From Chloroflexota bacterium (GTDB lineage Bacteria; Chloroflexota; Anaerolineae; Anaerolineales; Villigracilaceae): DNA of 10,000 nt. Positions 1-6,262 of the stretch are shown in pieces. The DNA lies in contig JAIWOB010000128.1 in assembly GCA_020217065.1 (NCBI GenBank), positions 1 through 10,000 of the forward strand. Reading direction: 5' to 3'. Within the stretch, counting starts at the first letter, position 1; each line of letters opens with the position of its first letter. The position numbers and the translations under genes were made by a program. The notes beneath the pieces were generated by a model. That model was not told the DNA's origin, did not search any database, and was given only the letters and a program-made list of their open reading frames with translations.

Positions 1-143
1 AAGGGCATGACTACCAGCCCCGTCTCGACGAAAATCACCGCAAACAGAATTCCGTAAGTCCAAACTCCGTATTGGCTGATAATAGCGTCGAGGTACTCAT
101 CCAAATGCAGAAATAATTGAATCAAATAAGACAGAATTTCCAT
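1..143 (-). CDS. DedA-family membrane protein, N-terminal part (cut by window edge)
   Basis: The visible 47 residues begin MEILSYLIQLFLHLDEYLDA and run into YGVWTYGILFAVIFVETGLV before the edge. The pattern of a short amphipathic leader, then Q-Y-G-x-W-x-Y, then a hydrophobic helix ending F-x-E-T-G-L-V-V-x-P-F is the typical start of DedA/SNARE-associated (PF09335) proteins. The ATG at 143 is chosen because a ribosome binding site (TAGGGA) sits directly upstream and overlaps the TAG stop of the DUF368 gene, implying translational coupling; an inner TTG at 125 is less likely. Family members are inner-membrane proteins, and some (UptA) recycle undecaprenyl phosphate across the membrane. Which DedA subtype this is cannot be told from the fragment. 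Confidence 0.85.
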   Translation of the reverse strand, partial: MEILSYLIQLFLHLDEYLDAIISQYGVWTYGILFAVIFVETGLVVMP

Positions 144-149
144 TTTTCC

Positions 150-1070
150 CTACTTTTCAGCGCCGCCGCGCGCGGCGCGGGAGGCAAAATATTCGACGGC
201 GATAACCAAAGCAAAACCTGCCGCCATGAACGTAATCGCCCAAAACACCTCTCCGCTGAAAGCGGAAGGCAGGTAATTCGTCTCGCGGACGAAAGACTCG
301 CTGACAGGTTCAAGATTTTTCCAGGGCCAGACCTTGCGAATGGAGCCAAGCATAAAACCGGTAAGAATGGACACCGTCAAGTCGTGATTTTTGTTTAGCG
401 TCCAACGCAGGAGGCGCACAAAGGCGAGCAATCCAAAGACGGCGCCAATTCCCACAAGGAAAATGGTAAGAATATCGAGATTCTTAACCGCCTCGAGGAC
501 ATAACGATATTTGCCCAAAAGCACAAGGATAAACGCGCCCGAAATTCCAGGCAAAATCATGGCGCAGATGGCGAGGGCGCCGCTCAAGATGAGCAACAAG
601 GGGGTGTGCGGAGTCTCAGAGGGACTCGCCCCAACCAGAAGATAAGCGCCAACCGCCGCCGCAAGTCCGGCGAACAAATTGACCGCCGTCCACTGGGAAA
701 CGCGCTTGCGCACAACGACAATGGAAGCCACAATCAATCCAAAGAAAAACGCCCAAATAAACACAGGATGATTTTCCAGCGCCCAATGTAACGCGCTGGC
801 AAGGGTGAGAATGGCAAATCCAATGCCTAAAATAAGCGCAAGCAGGAATTTCCAGGGAAACCCCTGAAAGGCTTCGCGCCACTTAAGGGCGAGGATGCGG
901 CGGATAAAGTTGATGTCAACGGCGTGGATGGCGTCCAGCAATTCGTCGTAAATTCCAAGGATGAAAGCCATTGTGCCGCCTGAAACGCCAGGCACGACGT
1001 CCGCCGCGCCCATCAAGAATCCGCGCAGGCTGACGCCGAGGTATTCAAACAGGGTTCGTTCTTTGGTCAT
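150..1070 (-). CDS. DUF368 family membrane protein, putative undecaprenyl-phosphate translocase (PopT-like)
   Basis: This is a polytopic inner-membrane protein of 306 residues when started at the ATG at 1070. Two homologous glycine-rich motifs mark the DUF368 family: VPGVSGG at residues 26-32 followed by TMAFILGIYDELL, and LPGISG at 173-178 followed by AFILVLLGKYRYVL. The repeats suggest an internally duplicated fold with about eight hydrophobic stretches. Members such as Vibrio cholerae PopT return the carrier lipid undecaprenyl phosphate to the cytoplasmic leaflet; that function is inferred from the family. An in-frame GTG at 1127 would add 19 residues (MYNPRPLAYKK...), but those bases contain a TATAAT box and are not membrane-like, so the ATG is preferred, although it has no clear ribosome binding site. 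The gene ends 6 bp before the DedA start and was probably co-transcribed with it. Confidence 0.9.
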   Translation of the reverse strand: MTKERTLFEYLGVSLRGFLMGAADVVPGVSGGTMAFILGIYDELLDAIHAVDINFIRRILALKWREAFQGFPWKFLLALILGIGFAILTLASALHWALENHPVFIWAFFFGLIVASIVVVRKRVSQWTAVNLFAGLAAAVGAYLLVGASPSETPHTPLLLILSGALAICAMILPGISGAFILVLLGKYRYVLEAVKNLDILTIFLVGIGAVFGLLAFVRLLRWTLNKNHDLTVSILTGFMLGSIRKVWPWKNLEPVSESFVRETNYLPSAFSGEVFWAITFMAAGFALVIAVEYFASRAARGGAEK

Positions 1071-1118
1071 ATTGGTATGTAAATTCGCTCTCGTTTTTTT
1101 ATAAGCCAACGGGCGGGG

Positions 1119-1124
1119 ATTATA
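1119..1124 (-). promoter_or_regulatory. Possible -10 box (TATAAT) ahead of the DUF368-DedA pair
   Basis: A perfect TATAAT lies on the minus strand 48 bp before the preferred DUF368 ATG and overlaps the TAA stop of the small membrane protein gene. No good -35 sits at 16-18 bp; a TTGAGT lies too far away, at 28 bp. It could start a transcript for the DUF368-DedA pair independent of mnmA, but a chance match is quite possible. Confidence 0.3.
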
Positions 1125-1398
1125 CACCGCTTTTACCGTTGGTTTCGATTCGACTCAACCAATCGCCCGCCGCCAAAAAGATAAAACTGCCAATCATGCC
1201 CGCGCCAACTTCCAGAGCGCCAAAACGGAGGAGATACCAGCCGCGCCACATACTCAACGCCTGCCCGGCGGCAAAACCGAGAACGCTCAACATAAGGTAA
1301 AGCAGCAGCCGCCAGCCGTTCCCGCCGCGCAAAACGTGAAAGAGCGCGCCAAGCGGCAGGGCAATGAGCAGAGCAAGAAGAAGAAGCGGAAGCGTCAT
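1120..1398 (-). CDS. Small three-helix membrane protein of unknown function
   Basis: The encoded protein has 92 residues from the ATG at 1398. It shows three hydrophobic stretches: TLPLLLLALLIALPLGALFHVL at the N terminus (about residues 2-23), a middle one around LLLYLMLSVLGFAAGQAL, and a last one around VGAGMIGSFIFLAAGDWL, with a short Arg/Lys-containing tail. An upstream in-frame ATG at 1446 would give 108 residues, but the extra part (…ILHPYP) is encoded by a CATCCTT heptad repeat and looks like translated spacer. Neither start has a good ribosome binding site. I do not recognise the family. It lies between mnmA (97 bp upstream) and the DUF368 gene on the same strand, so it may share a transcript with them. 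A non-coding shadow is possible but unlikely, given the clean helix pattern and same-strand packing. Confidence 0.6.
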   Translation of the reverse strand: MTLPLLLLALLIALPLGALFHVLRGGNGWRLLLYLMLSVLGFAAGQALSMWRGWYLLRFGALEVGAGMIGSFIFLAAGDWLSRIETNGKSGV

Positions 1399-1418
1399 GG
1401 GATAAGGATGAAGGATGA
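1399..1418. repeat. Heptanucleotide tandem repeat (AGGATGA units)
   Basis: Two exact AGGATGA units (1405-1411 and 1412-1418) follow a degenerate GGGATA at 1399-1404. The tract abuts the ATG of the small membrane protein and occupies the place where a ribosome binding site would be expected. The opposite strand reads CATCCTT, the same motif class as the tract at 2591-2611. Confidence 0.6.
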
Positions 1419-1495
1419 AAAACAAGAAAAGAAGGTCGTAATCCATGCAGAGACTCGCATGGTTGCCTGTCCTTCACTTTGACTACGCGCAAATT

Positions 1496-2563
1496 CTAGC
1501 GGATAATTCCACCGCCAAGCATTAATTCGTCCTGATAGAAAACCGCCGCCTGCCCGGCGGCAACATCGCGGACAGGACGGTCAAACTTCACCAAAGCCCG
1601 ATTGCCGTCGAGCGGGTTCACCCACGCCTCAACTTCCCTGGCTGAATAACGAACCTTGACCAGGGCGCGAAACGGCTGCCTGGGCGCTTCGCCTGAAATC
1701 CAGTTGACATCGCAGGCGGTCAGTTCGGCAAAGCCAAGTTCGCCGGCTTCGCCGACAAGCAGCCTGTTTGTGGAAGCGTCTTTTGCGATAACGTACAGCG
1801 GAACCGGCGACGCAACGCCCAGTCCCTTGCGCTGACCGATGGTATAGTTCGCCAACCCGTTATGTTTGCCGACCACCTTCCCATTGGCGGCGACAATTTC
1901 GCCGGGCTGCAAAATTTCGGGCGCGTTCCGCTGAAGAAAGCGACGGTAATCTTCCCCTGCCAGAAAGCACAAATCCTGCGAGTCGGCGCGCGAAGCGGTC
2001 GGAAGTCCAAACTCGGCGGCAAGGCGGCGGATTTCAGGCTTGGGATACTCGCCCACCGGAAAGAGCGCATACTTCAATTGCTCCTGCGTCAAAACGTGCA
2101 AAACATAGGATTGGTCCTTGGCGCGGTCAACAGCGCGAAGTAAATTCCGAATTCCGAACTCCGAATTCTGAATCCTTACATAGTGTCCTGTCGCCATGAA
2201 GTCCGCGCCGAGGGCAAGGGCATGGTCGAGCAAAAACTTCCAGCGGATTTTTCGGTTGCAGATTAAGCAAGGATTGGGCGTTTCGCCGCGCGCGTATCCG
2301 TCGAAAAAATACTGAACGACGGTTTCTTTGAAGACGTTTTTCGCGTCCACGACATAAAAGGGGATGTCGAGGATGCCCGCCACGCGCCGCGCTTGCGCCA
2401 TCGAATCGGGAGTGCAGCAGCGGTTGGAATCTTCCTTTCCAGGCTCCGACCACAGACGCAGCATCATGCCCATCACTTCATAGCCCTGACGTTTGAGCAA
2501 AGCCGCCGCAGCCGAAGAATCCACGCCGCCAGACATGGCGACAACCACCTTTTGCTTGGTCAT
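1496..2563 (-). CDS. mnmA: tRNA-specific 2-thiouridylase MnmA
   Basis: MnmA activates U34 of tRNA-Lys, -Glu and -Gln with ATP and installs sulfur to give 2-thiouridine, acting in the cytoplasm with a sulfur donor relay. The protein has 355 residues, close to the usual 360-370. Visible landmarks are the PP-loop SGGVDS at residues 11-16, the first catalytic cysteine in GETPNPC (Cys99) followed by NRKIRW, the tRNA-binding ATGHYVR, KDQSY at 149-153, the second catalytic cysteine in DSQDLCF (Cys199), and GLANYTIGQRKGLG in the central domain before the C-terminal beta barrel. Both catalytic cysteines are present, so it should be active. The loop between HYVR and LLRAVD (residues 130-141) is encoded by a 7-bp tandem repeat. 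The ATG start lies only 6 nt after a TATAAT box and lacks a ribosome binding site, suggesting a leaderless mRNA. Confidence 0.97.
   Translation of the reverse strand: MTKQKVVVAMSGGVDSSAAAALLKRQGYEVMGMMLRLWSEPGKEDSNRCCTPDSMAQARRVAGILDIPFYVVDAKNVFKETVVQYFFDGYARGETPNPCLICNRKIRWKFLLDHALALGADFMATGHYVRIQNSEFGIRNLLRAVDRAKDQSYVLHVLTQEQLKYALFPVGEYPKPEIRRLAAEFGLPTASRADSQDLCFLAGEDYRRFLQRNAPEILQPGEIVAANGKVVGKHNGLANYTIGQRKGLGVASPVPLYVIAKDASTNRLLVGEAGELGFAELTACDVNWISGEAPRQPFRALVKVRYSAREVEAWVNPLDGNRALVKFDRPVRDVAAGQAAVFYQDELMLGGGIIR
2143..2175. repeat. Heptanucleotide tandem repeat inside mnmA (AATTCCG units)
   Basis: Four consecutive 7-bp units, AATTCCG, AATTCCG, AACTCCG and AATTCTG, are followed by a partial AATCC. 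On the coding strand they give the residues RIQNSEFGIRNL (about 130-141) of MnmA. The reading frame stays open across the tract, which sits in a loop that is variable in the family. Confidence 0.85.
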
Positions 2564-2569
2564 GAGATG

Positions 2570-2575
2570 ATTATA
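2570..2575 (-). promoter_or_regulatory. -10 box (TATAAT) for mnmA, probably leaderless
   Basis: A consensus TATAAT ends 6 nt before the mnmA ATG, so transcription would start at or within a base or two of the A of the start codon. No convincing -35 hexamer lies at 16-18 bp (the best aligned bases are AAAGAT). No Shine-Dalgarno precedes the ATG, in keeping with a leaderless message. Confidence 0.5.
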
Positions 2576-2590
2576 CCAAGCCCGTCTTAT

Positions 2591-2611
2591 TCATCTTTCA
2601 TCCCTCATCTT
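2591..2611. repeat. Heptanucleotide tandem repeat (TCATCYY units)
   Basis: Three units, TCATCTT, TCATCCC and TCATCTT, run back to back in the divergent gap between mnmA and the amidohydrolase operon, just upstream of the plus-strand promoter. They match in period and motif the AGGATGA tract at 1399-1418 read on the other strand. Confidence 0.6.
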
Positions 2612-2618
2612 TTCTCTC

Positions 2619-2647
2619 TTGACCTCCCCCCCGATTTTATGTATATT
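2619..2647 (+). promoter_or_regulatory. Sigma-70-type promoter for the amidohydrolase-transporter operon
   Basis: A TTGACC -35 (2619-2624) and a TATATT -10 (2642-2647) are separated by exactly 17 bp. The predicted start of transcription near 2654 gives a leader of roughly 30 nt before the GTG. No operator-like palindrome is evident around it; a poly-C run fills the start of the spacer. Confidence 0.7.
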
Positions 2648-2672
2648 CACCCTGGCAGAGGAAAAACTTACC

Positions 2673-2680
2673 AGAGGAGA
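2673..2680 (+). promoter_or_regulatory. Ribosome binding site that fixes the GTG start at 2686
   Basis: AGAGGAGA lies 5 nt before GTG. This good match settles the use of GTG rather than any later ATG as the start of the amidohydrolase. Confidence 0.75.
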
Positions 2681-2685
2681 CTCCC

Positions 2686-4272
2686 GTGTCAAAATCGGAT
2701 TTCATCATCAGGAACGCCCGCGTCTTTACCAGCGATGAGGCGAATCCACGGGCGGAAGCGGTTGCCGTCAAAGGCAATCGCATTGTATTTGTCGGGACGA
2801 ACGAGGGGGTGAAGGAATTTCAAGGCGAGTCTACGCGGGTGATTGACGGGAAAGGCGGCACGCTCACGCCGGGCTTCATCGATTCGCATTTTCATCTGCT
2901 TTGGGGTTCCATCTGGATGGGAGCCGCCCAGCTCTACGACGCCAAGACAAAAGACGATGTCCGCGCAAGCCTGCAATCCTTTTCGGCGGAAAATAAAACC
3001 AGCGAATGGGTGGACGGGCGCGGCGTTAAATACGGCATCGTCTCCACGCGGCAGGAATTGGACGAAATGGTCCCCGACCGCCCCGTGTACATCAACGCCT
3101 ATGACGGGCATACTTCGTGGGCAAACACGAAAGCACTCGAATTGGCGGGCATTCTCCAGCCCGGCAAGGAAGCCCCCGGCAACGGCGTGATTGTCCGCGA
3201 CGAGAACGGGCTCGCCACAGGCGAATTGCGCGAAACGGCGATGGATTTGGTCGCCAACCTGATTCCGCCGCCAAGCGAAGCCCGCAAGCGCGAATTGCTC
3301 AAACTAGCGATGAAGAAAATCAACGCCACGGGCGTGACCAGCGTCCACAACATGAACGGGGATTTGAACGAGTTGCAATTCTTCGCGGCGGCGGAAGACG
3401 CGGGCGAGATGACCGTCCGCGTGTATGTGCCGTACCACGTCAAGCCTGAGACGACGGAAGCGGATTTGAGCGAAGCCGTCGAGATGGCAAAACTTCAGGG
3501 CGACTTCGCGCGCGGCGGGTGCGTCAAATTCTTCATGGACGGCGTTTGGGAATCGTACACCGCGCTTAACCTCGAACCCTACGCCGACAACCCGGAAGCC
3601 AAGCCTGAAGGCATCTATTCCGCGGAACATTTCAATCGCATGGCAACCGCCTGCGACAAACTCGGCTTGCAGATGTTCACGCATTGCTGCGGCGACGGCG
3701 CCGTCCGCCGCGCGCTCGATGGATACGAAGCGGCGCAAAAAGTCAACGGGAAGCGGGACAGCCGTCATCGGGTGGAGCATATTGAGGTTATTCACATGGA
3801 CGATTTGCCGCGCTTCAAACAATTGGGCGTCATCGCCTCCATGCAGACGAGCCACGCGCCTTTCAGCGCCAACGAAGGCGATGTATGGCTTGAACGCACG
3901 GGACCGCAGCGCTGGGGACGCTCCTTTGCATGGCGCGACATCCTCAACGCGGGCGCGCATCTCATTCTCGGCAGCGACTGGACGGTGGCGCCCTTCGACC
4001 CGATATTCAACCTGCACGTCGCCATGAATCGAAAAAAGTGGTCGCCGCAGGACCCCGACCAAACTCTGACTCTGGAAGAGTGCATCCTGGGCTACACCCG
4101 CAACGCCGCTTATGGAGAATTCAAGGAAAACGAAAAAGGAAAAATCAAGGAAGGCTATCTCGCCGATTTGGTTCTTTTCACGCACGACCTCTTTGCGCTG
4201 CCAAAGGAGGAAATCCTGACCGCTAAAGCCGCTCTGACTATGGTGGATGGAAAGGCGGTGTTCAAAGCATGA
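2686..4272 (+). CDS. YtcJ-like amidohydrolase (Amidohydro_3 family)
   Basis: This is a 528-residue metal-dependent hydrolase of the amidohydrolase superfamily, without a signal peptide and hence cytoplasmic. The N-terminal small beta domain (IIRNARVFTSDE...VDGKGGTLTPG) leads into the metal motif GFIDSHFHL with His68 and His70. Later landmarks are KFFMDG (Lys281, Asp285), FTHCCGDGAVRRALDGYE (His333), RHRVEHIE (His365) and ILGSDWTVAPFDP (Asp431), then the C-terminal return of the beta domain (KGKIKEGYLADLVLF). This order fits the YtcJ/Amidohydro_3 group, usually 500-560 residues. Members cleave amide or related C-N bonds, but substrates are mostly unknown. Its stop overlaps the next start (ATGA), so it is co-translated with a peptide-type ABC importer; the imported solute may be its substrate. 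The usual H-x-x-GDxA motif is altered to HCCGDGA here. Confidence 0.93.
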   Translation: MSKSDFIIRNARVFTSDEANPRAEAVAVKGNRIVFVGTNEGVKEFQGESTRVIDGKGGTLTPGFIDSHFHLLWGSIWMGAAQLYDAKTKDDVRASLQSFSAENKTSEWVDGRGVKYGIVSTRQELDEMVPDRPVYINAYDGHTSWANTKALELAGILQPGKEAPGNGVIVRDENGLATGELRETAMDLVANLIPPPSEARKRELLKLAMKKINATGVTSVHNMNGDLNELQFFAAAEDAGEMTVRVYVPYHVKPETTEADLSEAVEMAKLQGDFARGGCVKFFMDGVWESYTALNLEPYADNPEAKPEGIYSAEHFNRMATACDKLGLQMFTHCCGDGAVRRALDGYEAAQKVNGKRDSRHRVEHIEVIHMDDLPRFKQLGVIASMQTSHAPFSANEGDVWLERTGPQRWGRSFAWRDILNAGAHLILGSDWTVAPFDPIFNLHVAMNRKKWSPQDPDQTLTLEECILGYTRNAAYGEFKENEKGKIKEGYLADLVLFTHDLFALPKEEILTAKAALTMVDGKAVFKA

Positions 4273-5240
4273 CCGCCTACGCTGTCCGCCGTTTGCTGCA
4301 AACCATCCCCATTTTGTTCATCATCAGCGTTATCTTATTCCTTCTCGTAAGAACCGCGCCCGGCGGACCGCTGACTTCAGCCCGCCGCAACCCCAACGTA
4401 ACGAAGGAACAAATTGAGGCGTTGGAAGAAAAACTGGGGTTGAACGACCCGCTTCCAGTTCAGTATGGAAGATGGATGGGCGGCGTGTTGACAGGAAACC
4501 TCGGCGAATCCATCAAATTCCGCCGCCCTGTCAACGAAATGATTGCGGAGCGCATCCCCAACACCCTGCTGCTGGTCGGCGTGTCTTTCCTTGTCACGCT
4601 GCTGCTCGCCATCCCCATCGGCGTGCTTTCGGCGCGAAAACCATACTCGTTCTTCGATTACGCGATGACGACAGTCACTTTCATCGGTCAGTCCATCCCC
4701 GTCTATTGGCTGGGACTTGGACTCATCGTCGTCTTTTATATCACGCTCAAAAACCCGTTTACGGGAGCGCATCTCTTCCCTGTCGGCGGAATGAACACGC
4801 AAGGCAAAAGCGACCTGCTGGATACGCTCTGGCATCTGGTTTTGCCTGTCGCCGCCCTCAGCCTCGGCTGGATTGCGTGGTACTCGCGCTTTCTGCGCTC
4901 CAGCATGATGGACGTGCTGCACGAAGATTACGTTCGCACGGCAAAGGCAAAGGGCGCAAAAGAGAACGTCGTTTATTACAAGCACGCCCTGCGGAACGCC
5001 ATCCTGCCGCTGGTGACTTTAATTGCCCTCGACCTGCCGAGTCTCTTTGCGGGCGCGCTGTTTGTGGAGACTATCTTCGCCTGGCCCGGAATGGGACGCC
5101 TTTTTTGGGACGCCGCCAAAGGGCGCGATTATCCCGTCCTGCTGGGCGTGGTCATGATAACCGCCGCACTGATTATCGCCGCCAACATTCTCGCCGACTT
5201 GGCGTACGGCTGGCTCAACCCGCAGGTGAAATATGAGTGA
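4269..5240 (+). CDS. Peptide-type ABC transporter permease, DppB/OppB family
   Basis: This is a 323-residue inner-membrane permease of the importer class that moves peptides, nickel or similar solutes. The N-terminal signature (VRRLLQTIPILFIISVILFL, then a long periplasmic loop with LGLNDPLPVQYGRWM) is typical of DppB/OppB. About six transmembrane stretches are seen, near residues 9-29, 100-121, 135-157, 186-206, 249-269 and 288-310. The cytoplasmic EAA loop that contacts the ATPase is VRTAKAKGAKENVVYYKHAL followed by RNAILPLVT (222-250). Length and motifs are normal and the protein looks intact. It starts by a 4-bp overlap with the amidohydrolase stop and overlaps the next permease by 8 bp. 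Substrate specificity cannot be read from permease sequence. Confidence 0.96.
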   Translation: MTAYAVRRLLQTIPILFIISVILFLLVRTAPGGPLTSARRNPNVTKEQIEALEEKLGLNDPLPVQYGRWMGGVLTGNLGESIKFRRPVNEMIAERIPNTLLLVGVSFLVTLLLAIPIGVLSARKPYSFFDYAMTTVTFIGQSIPVYWLGLGLIVVFYITLKNPFTGAHLFPVGGMNTQGKSDLLDTLWHLVLPVAALSLGWIAWYSRFLRSSMMDVLHEDYVRTAKAKGAKENVVYYKHALRNAILPLVTLIALDLPSLFAGALFVETIFAWPGMGRLFWDAAKGRDYPVLLGVVMITAALIIAANILADLAYGWLNPQVKYE

Positions 5241-6126
5241 GCCCCGCCTTCGTGAAAGCGGTCTGACGCAGACCATCCTCCGCCGCTTTTTCAAACACAA
5301 ACTGGCGGGCGTTGCCATCGCGGCGCTTGCGTTTTTAGCGCTGACTTCCGTCTTTGCATTCGTCAGCCCTTACAGCCCCACCGTGCAGGAGCCAGCCAAT
5401 AAATTTCAAACATCAAGCGCGCAGCATTGGTTCGGGACAGACGAATTGGGACGCGACCTTTTCACCCGCATTCTTTACGGCGGACGGGTCTCGCTGGCGG
5501 TAGGTTTGTTTTCGACCTTTCTTTCCGTCGCTTTGGGCGTCGTCGTCGGTTCGCTCTCAGGCTATTTCGGCGGATGGATTGATTCCATCCTCATGCGCCT
5601 GACCGACGCCTTCCTGACTTTCCCCGCCATCTTTGTCCTCATCATTCTGGGCGCGTACCTGCGCGAACAGCAAGTCCCCTGGCTGAAGAACAGCGTGGTC
5701 ATCGTCGTCATCATTATCGCCGCCCTTTCATGGATGTGGCCCGCCCGACTTGTGCGCGGTCTCTTCCTTGTGCTGCGCGAACGCGAATTCGTCGCCGCCA
5801 CCCGCGCCCTGGGCGGCAGCGACCTGCGAATTATCGTCCGCCACATCCTGCCCAACTGCATCGGACCGATTTTAGTCAGCGGCACGCTGCAAATGGCGTA
5901 CGCCATTATCACCGAATCGGGACTAAGTTACCTGGGCTTCGGCGTGCAGCCGCCCACGCCCACCTGGGGCAGCATCCTTGCCACCGCGCAAAATCACGTC
6001 TTCCGCGCCCCGTGGATTGCGTTCTATCCGGGTTTAATGATTTTCATTACCGTCATGACCATCAACTACATTGGCGACGGTCTGCGCGACGCTTTCGACC
6101 CGTATGTGGTTCATGCTGAAAAGTGA
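5233..6126 (+). CDS. Peptide-type ABC transporter permease, DppC/OppC family
   Basis: This 297-residue inner-membrane permease pairs with the preceding DppB-like subunit to form the channel. Visible landmarks are the N-terminal helix after FKHKLAG, the family signature HWFGTDELGRDLFTRILYGG at residues 65-84, the helices that follow (VGSLSGYFGGW, LTFPAIFVLIILGAYL), the EAA loop EREFVAATRALGGSDLRIIV with RHILPN (183-208), and SGLSYLGFGVQPPTPTWG near 229-246. The last helix ends INYIGDGLRDAFDP. It is full length and intact. No ATPase gene follows; after the stop comes a 136-bp spacer with a palindromic element and then the binding protein gene. Confidence 0.96.
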   Translation: MSEPRLRESGLTQTILRRFFKHKLAGVAIAALAFLALTSVFAFVSPYSPTVQEPANKFQTSSAQHWFGTDELGRDLFTRILYGGRVSLAVGLFSTFLSVALGVVVGSLSGYFGGWIDSILMRLTDAFLTFPAIFVLIILGAYLREQQVPWLKNSVVIVVIIIAALSWMWPARLVRGLFLVLREREFVAATRALGGSDLRIIVRHILPNCIGPILVSGTLQMAYAIITESGLSYLGFGVQPPTPTWGSILATAQNHVFRAPWIAFYPGLMIFITVMTINYIGDGLRDAFDPYVVHAEK

Positions 6127-6133
6127 TTTACGC

Positions 6134-6236
6134 CATTGCGAGACGGTATTCTTCCGTCGAAGCGTCTCCTCGCGTCTGGGGATTGCTCACTGGCGCTGCG
6201 CGCCAGCGCAAGCGTCGGACTAACGCCCTCGCAATG
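6134..6236. repeat. Palindromic interspersed element with CATTGCGAG/CTCGCAATG ends
   Basis: The element begins CATTGCGAG (6134-6142) and ends with its exact reverse complement CTCGCAATG (6228-6236), about 103 bp overall. Inside are two small hairpins: GACGG...CCGTC (6142-6158, 7-nt loop) and CTGGCG...CGCCAG (6190-6206, 5-nt loop). No reading frame is evident in it. CATTGCGAG-ended repeats of this kind are, from memory, found in many copies in several bacterial genomes, including Chloroflexota. Here it sits inside an operon, between the second permease and the binding protein gene, where it could act as an mRNA-stability or partial-termination element. No U-run follows the hairpins, so full termination is not expected. 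Confidence 0.65.
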
Positions 6237-6262
6237 ACGTCAAAATAGACAAAGGAGAAGAG

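Noticed and set aside
1071..1127. GTG at 1127 as start of the DUF368 protein
   Set aside because: The extra 19 residues are not family-like, their first bases form a TATAAT box and overlap the preceding gene, and no ribosome binding site precedes the GTG.
1443..1462. Inverted repeat CCATGC/GCATGG after mnmA as a terminator
   Set aside because: The stem has only six pairs with an 8-nt loop and no following T-run on either strand, so it is most likely incidental.
2143..2175. Repeat tract considered as a CRISPR array
   Set aside because: Units are 7 bp with no spacers and the tract is coding; CRISPR repeats are several times longer and separated by unique spacers.
3304..4185. 293-codon open frame on the minus strand, antisense to the amidohydrolase
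   Set aside because: It lies wholly inside the amidohydrolase with all its metal motifs on the other strand; composition and lack of motifs mark it as a shadow.
4377..4985. 202-codon open frame antisense to the DppB-like permease
   Set aside because: It is rich in Arg, Asp, His and Gln with no family resemblance, opposite a permease with intact signatures.
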